Origin: Spisula solida
Taxonomy: Eukaryota > Mollusca > Bivalvia > Venerida > Mactridae
Direction of reading: 5' to 3'
Length of the DNA: 64,000 nucleotides
NCBI GenBank assembly: GCA_947247005.1
Contig: OX365953.1
Location: forward strand, 26,100,784 to 26,164,783
The notes beneath the pieces are model-generated. The model was not told the origin of the DNA. It ran no database searches and saw only the letters and a list, made by a program, of their open reading frames with translations. This document shows positions 57,401 through 64,000 of this stretch, piece after piece. Every line of letters begins with the position of its first letter. Within the stretch, counting starts at the first letter, position 1. A program made the translations under genes and the position numbers.

Positions 57401-60400
57401 TACCATTTTTGTGGTTCCACCATGTCTATACTTGTGTCACGGTTCAATCATTTGGAACTTTGATTTTCATAACTCTGCAGGAAAATTCATTTAATATTAT
57501 ATAGCACATTGTCCTGGCTTGTAACTTGAGACCACCCAATATTTGGTATTCTTTGGTATTCTGTTACGTTGTTATTATTCATGAAGTTACTTGCATGTCA
57601 CTTTGGTATGCTGTCATTGTTCTGTAGTGAAGCTTTGTGATTTATCTTTACTTTCAGCAAGTGAAAGAACGGGATCAATCCAGTTCATCTGATAGGTCAG
57701 GCTCATCAAGGTCAAGCTCGGCATCTTCAAGGTCACGATCCCCGCCACATCTATCTCCTGTGAATAGCATCAAGTCACACACAAGTGAACCTCCAGATCT
57801 TACTGAAGTGTCTGAAGACAAACATCAAGCTGCAGATAAAACTAAGGTTAGGACAGACAAAACTAAGGTTAGGACAGACAAAACTAAGGTTAGGACAGAC
57901 AAAACTAAGGTTAGGACAGACAAAACTAAGGTCAGAACAGACAGAGCTATGGTAAGAACAGACAAAACTAAGGTTAGGACAGACAAAACTAAGGTTAGAA
58001 CAGACAGAACTATGGTTAGAACAGACCAAACTATGGTTAGAACAGACAGAACGAAAGTTAGGTCTGACAAACCTAAGGTTAGGACTGACAAAATTAAGCC
58101 AGGCAGAACTAAGATTTTGCCATTGCATATTAATGGCTAGTGTAGCATAGAACAAAATAATTTAACTGACTATATAAAAGAACAAGTCAGGATGGCGTCT
58201 GAAAAGAGCACAAGATGAAAATCCAGTAATATATTTTCTAACCTTCACTTCTATGCTGCAATGCTCATGCATGTAAAAGTAAACCTATCATAATTCCTGT
58301 GCTTATCTCTATAGTCCCTAAAGTGTCAAACTATTTGTTTAAAAGATTATATGTAATGTAACCAATGAAATCAGCAGAATGTGTATTTGTATTTTAATCA
58401 CATGTTCAAATGTTGTAGGAGAAGACAAGTGGTTCTGACAGTAAGGTTAAGGACAGGCATGGGTCTAGGTCCAAAGACAGGAAAAGGTCGCATAGAGATA
58501 GCTCATCAAAGGTTGGTACTGATTAGTTGGCATGATAAAAACACTATGAACATTAATAAGAATTGAAATATGAAAAACAGTGTTATAAGGGCAGTTTGAT
58601 AACAATTTGCAGTTCAGATGCATAAGAATTAATCATGTAGATGTGTCCTTCTGTGTGTCCTGGGCCATATCCCAGACACAGGAAAGATTTCTAAATGAAA
58701 CTAAGTACAAATTGTGTCTCCCACATACTCATTTAGTGTTGTGTAGATGTCACAAAGATTGTCTTTGTTTGTTCTCCTTAATCATCGATTGAACTTCATT
58801 TTCAATGAAACTTGACATGAATACTTGATACCAAGCCTAGATGTGCATATTGTCAGGAATTTAAGGTCAGATGATTTTTTTCCTAAGTTATGGCCCTTTG
58901 TAGAAAACGTACATTTTTGTGTTAAACCCCTTCTAGTATATGTTTACTGCTGTTAGTTTCAGCTGGATTGTTTAACAAACAACTTGCATTCTTGCTTCTT
59001 GCAGCGTGATCATGGTTCATCAAAGTCGAAACGAAGGCGTAGTCGATCGCATTCCCGGGATAGGAAACGAAGATCTAGAGATCGACATCGTAGAAAAGAG
59101 AAAAAATCTCGAGACAGAAAATCGAGGAAAGACAGTAGAAGAAGTAAAAGTCGTGATAGAAAGGATAGTAAGAGTGAATCTCGGAAATCTGAAAGTCATG
59201 ATCCTAAAGACAGTAAACATGAAACAGAAACTGATAAAACTGAAAGAAAGAAGTCGGAAAGTGGTGAAAATAAAGACTCTAAAAGTGATAGCCATAGAAA
59301 ACGTAGTCGAAGTAGAGATAGGAAAGATAGAAAGAAAAGTAGACGAAGCAGATCGCGATCTCGACATAGACATAGAAGTAAAGATAGAAAGAGCAAAGAA
59401 AGAAAAAGGAGTCGTAGTAAGGAAAGAAAAAGGAGCAAGAGTCGAGACAGGAAGAGGAAGCAACGCAGTCGAAGTAGAGACCGAAGGAGCAGGAGTCGAC
59501 ATAGGGAAAGATATTCTAGGTAATGTTTCACTCTCATATACTGGCTGGTCTTCATACATGTTAGCCAGTATCACGTTATTACCTCAGTATCTATTCCCTT
59601 CACTCACCTTGCATGGATATTTTGGAAGCTCCATGCACAGGAACTTGCATTTATAATTTGAAAAAAAAAAATTTCTTTTCATTTTTTTCAAATTATAAAT
59701 GCAAGTTCCTGTGCTCCATGTTTATGAATTTTGTTAAGAGGGTGTGTCTTGTTCAACCATTCTGGATAAATCTGGAAATCCGGATTTGCTGCATTAGGAA
59801 GAACTATCTTTCCTGCACAAAATAAAAGTTATTTGATGACTAAAATCAAATAATTGACAAAGTTATGGTCATTTAAAGTTCCGTAATCTGAATGTTAACA
59901 AAACAATGTTTGAAACCTAGTTAAGGTGTAGGATGTGTGCTAATGGCACCCAAAACATACTGGTGACTCGTTTTCAGGATTGGGCATTATGCCTCAGTAG
60001 AACCCCTGGCGTAGTCTCCATGTGACTGAAATACTGTTGACCAGTGGGACTTAAAACAATGTTTAAAAAATAATTACCATGGCTAATTAGTGTTTAACTT
60101 TTCTCCCAGCTTGACATATTGCTTGTGCTAATGCTTGTACTATGTTTCAGTAGAAGTCGGAGTAGAGAGAGGTTAAGAAGTAGAAGTCCAGTACTGGGTA
60201 GAAAGTTGACATTTAAGGAGCAAATGAGGAAAGAATTTATCAATGCGAGTAAAGAAATGAATCAGGAGAGTAAAAGTATGTATATGTTTATATATAACAT
60301 TGTTTGTGGCTTTAATAATGCTGTTTTCAACAGTCATGGTGGACTTGTACTCCTACCAGCCAATTGTGTCTGTATTTATTTTTTAATCCTTGGAACTAGT

Positions 60401-62363
60401 GATTCATGGTTCCTACAAATCTACTTGATTGGATTGCTGCACTGGAGGAGTGACATTTTCTGCAGAAATAAAAACTGTTTGAACTGTTTGATAATGATAT
60501 TCAAATTATTAAAGTTATGGCTATTTGAAATTTCATAAGCTGAATTGAAACAAGACTTGCGACTCATTTTCAGGTTTGGACATCATACCTTAGTACAACT
60601 CTTGATTGTAGGCTTGGTACGGAGAGCTAACACGAATTGGTAAAATATGATTTCTATCTGCTGTATGAGCAATAGGAGTAATAGATTATTGTTTATAAAT
60701 ACAAGTACAGCATTTAATTCTTTCTGTAACTCGAGCTGTAGAAATTCCCTAGAAACTGCTCAAAAGTATGGAATAACAAAATAATTTCAAAATGTGTTGT
60801 GTTTTATTATTTACAGATGTGTCCGACATAGACGCCTTACGAAAGCCTGGTGAGTCACTCAGACCTTCAGATTTATTGAAGGGTGTCAAGTTGACTGGTG
60901 GAGACTCAGTTACCCCTCAGATGGCCTTGATGCAAACCATGGCAGCTATGCATAAGAAGGTAAACATACATGTGTTAAGTATATGTGACATGTTTGTTTT
61001 CTAGGACAATTGTTACAGATTTGATATTGATTATTAAGGCTATGTACAAATCTGTATGTAGGTAGGTCAATATTTCCACTACATTCTCCTATTTATAAGT
61101 TATATTTGTCTCCTAAAATCCTGTGGTATTCAAACGTTCATATATACCATAAACATGGAATCAAAACATAGGGGTACTGTTTTACCAACATTGCATTGAT
61201 GTCACGTAAATCTATGAATACATATTTCTCTTACGCAAAGTGCGTTTCACTAATCAATCGCAAGTTGTTGCATACATTTACGTAAAAATATTGACTATTG
61301 AACATAGACCGGGCCTCAATATTACCAATATATTGGGAACCAGAATGAATACCCATAGGGATTGAAAGCACCACCAGTGCTTCTGTTCCTGGTATGTTAT
61401 ATTGTACAGTATAATTGTATTTCAGGCACAGGAACTTACAGGTGTAGAAGTACCCAAGTATTATAACCCGGCTGCTGTCAATCCATTGAAATATGCTGAA
61501 CAAGTACAGAAACGTAAACTACTCTGGTCAAAGAAAACAGAAGAAAAAGATAAAAATGTAAGTAAAGGAAATAACACCTTTCCCCCTTTTTTTTTATTCT
61601 TCACCCAACTCATAATACAATAATGTACAGGGTTTGACAACTCCAGAATAATTCAGATTTGCTGCTCTTGAATAATTAAAAGAAGCAGAAAATAAAGTTT
61701 TTCTATGAAAAAATTAACAAGTTTTGAATATTAAACTGATGGTCATTTGAAATTACTCAAGTTGAATTTTAATCTAAGAATAATGTTTAAGGGGTGTGCT
61801 TGTGGCTACCTGAAGTTGAACATACTTACAGGGGTGTAGAAAGTAGATGGTTGGCTTGAAATCTCAATGAAAGTAACAAAGAAGAAAATGACACAAGTAG
61901 CTGGCAAGCATCTTCAAATAGCCGGTGGATTTTACTGCTTTCCCGCTCATTTCTATGCTGCATGTATGATGTTTATGTTTAGGATTTAACATTACACCTC
62001 ATTGGGACTCCTGCAAATTGTGCCTCCTGTCATACATGTATAATTTTACTTGTCTTCTTTCAGGATCAGATAGAAACACAATGGAAGTCTGCTATCCTTG
62101 GTGGGGGAGAAGATGAGAAAGCGGTGTCTAAATTCCGTAAGCTTATGGGTATGAAGGGTGAAGAAGGTCAGTCATCGACGGAGGAAATGCCAGAAAATAT
62201 GCAGAAAATGACGGAGGAACAGCGTCGTAAACAAGCTGAACTATTTCAGAGACTTGATCAGGAGTATCAGTTTGCAAGAATGACGACGCATACACAGCGT
62301 GGTGTCGGACTAGGTTTCTCAACGACTGTGATTGACCCTAATCATCCGCAGAATCCAACTTGA
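51434..62363 (+). CDS. RSRC2: RSRC2-like arginine/serine-rich coiled-coil protein (10 exons)
   Basis: The exons are 51434-51508, 54379-54607, 55425-55510, 57658-57846 (shortest end), 58419-58511, 59005-59519, 60151-60275, 60817-60959, 61426-61557 and 62064-62363; all phases fit, giving 1887 bp and 628 aa. The RS domain (about 131-410) is mostly SR, RK and RDRK dipeptides. The conserved C-terminus is diagnostic: LTGVEVPKYYNPAAVNPLKY (about 489-508), RKLLW, KFRKLMG (552-558) and the end block HTQRGVGLGFS (605-615). Human RSRC2 has the same blocks in the same order, the last part being a small-acidic-protein (SMAP) domain. RSRC2 is a nuclear protein linked to pre-mRNA processing. The N-terminal ~130 residues (MDLLAGYGDEN..., acidic EEDDDAFF) are not in the human protein as I recall it. 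The end of exon 4 is ambiguous (see the repeat at 57832-58101). Confidence 0.88.
51995..53097. mobile_element. Mutator-like foldback MITE with 9-bp target duplication
   Basis: The element starts GGCAGTGGCTAGTCGTCCGG and ends with the complement. The arms are nearly identical for about 330 bp (through CGCCATATTGGAATGGTATA). TGCTGATTA flanks both sides (51986-51994 and 53098-53106), a 9-bp duplication typical of the Mutator superfamily. The left arm has one extra 33-bp unit containing the palindrome AGTCGTCCGGCGCCGGACGA. The central part is AT-rich and encodes nothing recognised. In RSRC2 intron 1. Confidence 0.88.
53492..53958. mobile_element. hAT-like MITE with 8-bp target duplication CCCCCCAA
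   Basis: The ends TAGGGCTGCGTACCGGTT and AACCGATACGCAGCCCTA are inverted repeats. CCCCCCAA precedes (53484-53491) and follows (53959-53966) the element. Eight-base duplications and GGGCTGCG-type ends fit hAT. The interior has further TATCGAT/ATCGATA words and no transposase. In RSRC2 intron 1. Confidence 0.85.
54074..54335. mobile_element. hAT-like MITE with 8-bp target duplication GTACAATA
   Basis: CAGAGCTACAGATAAG and CTTATCTGTAGCTCTG are perfect 16-bp inverted ends. GTACAATA flanks at 54066-54073 and 54336-54343. The length is 262 bp. The interior repeats ACCCAAT/ATTGGG words. It lies 43 bases before RSRC2 exon 2. Confidence 0.87.
57832..58101 (+). repeat. 21-bp tandem repeat (KTKVRTD) with repeated splice donors in RSRC2
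   Basis: About 12 units of AAAACTAAGGTTAGGACAGAC run in the RSRC2 frame from exon 4 into an open stretch that stops at 58138-58140. Most units contain AAG|GTTAGG or a similar donor-like word, always between codons; one has the stronger ATG|GTAAGA (after 57951). Splicing at any of them joins exon 5 (58419) in frame. The first donor is after 57846, the last clear one after 58077. Which part is exon and which is intron cannot be settled from sequence. Confidence 0.8.
59636..59713. repeat. Perfect 32-bp hairpin in RSRC2 intron 6
   Basis: CACAGGAACTTGCATTTATA..., continuing through AATTTGAAAAAAA, is followed after a 14-base A/T loop by its exact complement ending GCAAGTTCCTGTG. There are no mismatches in the arms. 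Confidence 0.85.
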
Positions 62364-62520
62364 AAAGATTCCTAATCTATACTGTACTGTCTGTTTGTTC
62401 ATTAATCAGAAATACAGTCTAACATGTCACTGTGCTTGTGATCACCTCATTGTAGCAACCACCTGTCTTGAGAAGTTAATGTATTTGATACTGAAAATAA
62501 AGTGAAGCCTGTGTTTTAGT
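62364..62520 (+). terminator. RSRC2-like 3' UTR with poly(A) signal
   Basis: AATAAA at 62496-62501 is the first canonical signal, 133 bases after the stop. The transcript may extend further. Confidence 0.5.
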
Positions 62521-64000
62521 GGTCACCTGAATTAAACAACCACCATTGAATATTTTGTGTTAAAGTTTACCTGTTTTATACACCCTACTATAAGTAGACA
62601 TATTCAGGATCCATTTTCTGGCTGTTTAAGATGGGGTTGAATTACCAAGAATTCAAGATGGTAAGTCATTGACTTGAGAATGGGATATCTGTTCAGTATA
62701 TCATGGATATTGATTGGATACACTCTTCAAGGACGTGGTTAGTGTGGTGTATATCTTGCCTTACTAGGATTGTCATAGAATGTTTACTTAGAATGTATGC
62801 AGATAAATAACTTCAACTAAGGGACGTTGAATAGATCTCTGATCTTGATGAACTGTGGTAAAGCTTGTATTGTGTTGTTAGTAAGAATTGACCAGACACC
62901 AGATACTTAGTATTACACAGGGGTTCCACTTAACTCTGGAGTAGCGATTTTGATCCTTGTAAATTTCCAAAAAGTCACATTTTGACCCTAAAGATTTTGG
63001 CTTGACGGGTTATTTTCTCTTTGAATGATGGGTCTTTTGCCTATAAAATGGTAAAAATTTAGTCAAAAGTATGAAAATGACCCTTCAGATTCAGAAGCTA
63101 GTGAAAACCCTTGATTGCATAATATATCATTATATGTAAATTGTGAATTAAGTTGACTAGTGACAAGATTTAATTTTGTTTGTTTAAAGCATCAATTGGA
63201 CATGTTGCACTTCTTTGCATAATCCAAGAATTATGCTTGGTTATCTTTAACCAACAAATAGGCGGAGTGTTCTCTGCCCTGGTGTTTGGTTCAATGTTTG
63301 ACATATTGTTTAGTATCGTGAGTAATATATTTCTTGCTGTCACATTGGTATAACTTGTTTAATCAGGTCAGTCAACTGTTTGCATAACATTTTGTATATA
63401 AACATTGCAATTTCTTTTATTAATTTATTAGTTTAAATTTTAACTGATATTGTTTATAGCTATTGTATATAGCTTGGTGCATAAGGTATTGATTTTCAAT
63501 GCCGTTTCATCGGATTAAAATGTTTAAAACAATAAAAATGCTTTGTTTTGATATTACATTGTATACAGTGACAGACCTGAATAAACAGACACTTGATGAT
63601 AGATTGAAGTATAGTTTTATTAGTGCAGAGATATTAACCTGAACCTCTTACCTTCTATTAGCGTAATTTAACAGCTGATGTCTTTTCCATGGTTATCCCT
63701 TGTTGTATTTTTTTTTTAAGATGAAAGAATTAAGAATATACACAAGGTATAATTTGTATGAACACAAATCTTTGGATGGCAGAATTCAATGCTGGAAATT
63801 AATAAACTCCTTGCCAAAATGCTTGTAATATTTTCATCGATAAGGTGAGGATCAGTTAATATTTGGCACTATAATGTTGAAACATTTAATTCATGCCATA
63901 CCTGTATATTGTGTGGAAGATGTCTGTGGAGCTACTGTCGAATTTATTTTTGATTGGCCCATAATTGATTTCAGAACAACTGTTTTTTATCTGATATTCC
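62521..64000. other. Downstream flank of the RSRC2-like gene
   Basis: No exon is supported. Repeats at 62440-62590 and 63400-63595 are recognised; the remainder is AT-rich and unassigned. It may in part be extended 3' UTR. Confidence 0.45.
63400..63595 (+). repeat. Dispersed GTGCATAAGGTATTG element, fullest copy
   Basis: The order is TTGCAATTTCTTTTATTAAT, AGCTTGGTGCATAAGGTATT, TTTTCAATGCCGTTTCATCG, TTTAAAACAATAAAAATGCT and CAGTGACAGACCTGAATAAA. Pieces of this order occur at 7.5, 17.3, 23.6 and 33.2 kb. Confidence 0.65.

Noticed and set aside
57775..58155. Minus-strand frames of 88-126 aa over the RSRC2 repeat
   Set aside because: They are antisense shadows of the 21-bp KTKVRTD repeat.
59006..59656. 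A 216-aa + frame and a 184-aa - frame over RSRC2 exon 6
   Set aside because: The RS-encoding DNA is purine-rich and open in several frames; only the frame giving SR/RK dipeptides joins the neighbouring exons in phase.

Overview
The window is metazoan nuclear DNA: intron-rich genes with GT-AG splicing, AT-rich non-coding sequence, and many tRNA-derived SINEs, MITEs and minisatellites. The protein families and the style of dispersed repeats (for example the TCCG-rich repeat that starts with ATGCCCCC and ends with GGGGGCATA) suggest a lophotrochozoan, most likely a bivalve mollusc. That assignment is an inference. All gene models were joined by hand from reading frame, splice-site consensus and family similarity recalled from knowledge; no search was run.

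Layout: (1) 508-5369, + strand: the last three exons and 3' UTR of a PXMP2/Mpv17-family peroxisomal membrane protein whose 5' part lies outside the window. (2) 8122-21138, - strand: a complete ten-exon concentrative nucleoside transporter (SLC28/CNT3-like, 610 aa), convergent with PXMP2. (3) 25713-27821, + strand: a small three-exon TMEM272-like membrane protein with an apparent frame problem at its 3' end. (4) 29821-36134 and 41399-49138, both - strand: two tandem CYYR1/Shisa-like genes (198 and 211 aa) with the same exon phases and the same Cys pattern, so an old duplication. (5) 51434-62501, + strand: a ten-exon RSRC2-like arginine/serine-rich splicing-associated protein (about 628 aa, or longer if a downstream splice donor is used).

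The rest is dominated by repeats. They include TIR elements with readable target-site duplications (a 1.1-kb Mutator-like foldback element and two hAT-like MITEs in RSRC2 intron 1, and a mariner-like MITE in a CYYR1-like intron), a decayed hAT transposase in an SLC28 intron, several dispersed families with three to five copies in the window, and unusual tandem arrays. The most striking are a 26-unit array at 36.6 kb built from two unit types that carry the same 9-bp core in opposite orientations, a 21-bp coding or intronic repeat in RSRC2 that copies a phase-0 splice donor in most units, a SINE whose tRNA-like head has been amplified six times, and a TIR element filled with copies of its own terminal core.

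The genes do not form an operon or an obvious pathway. I see no CRISPR array, no clearly intact tRNA or rRNA gene, and no viral genes.
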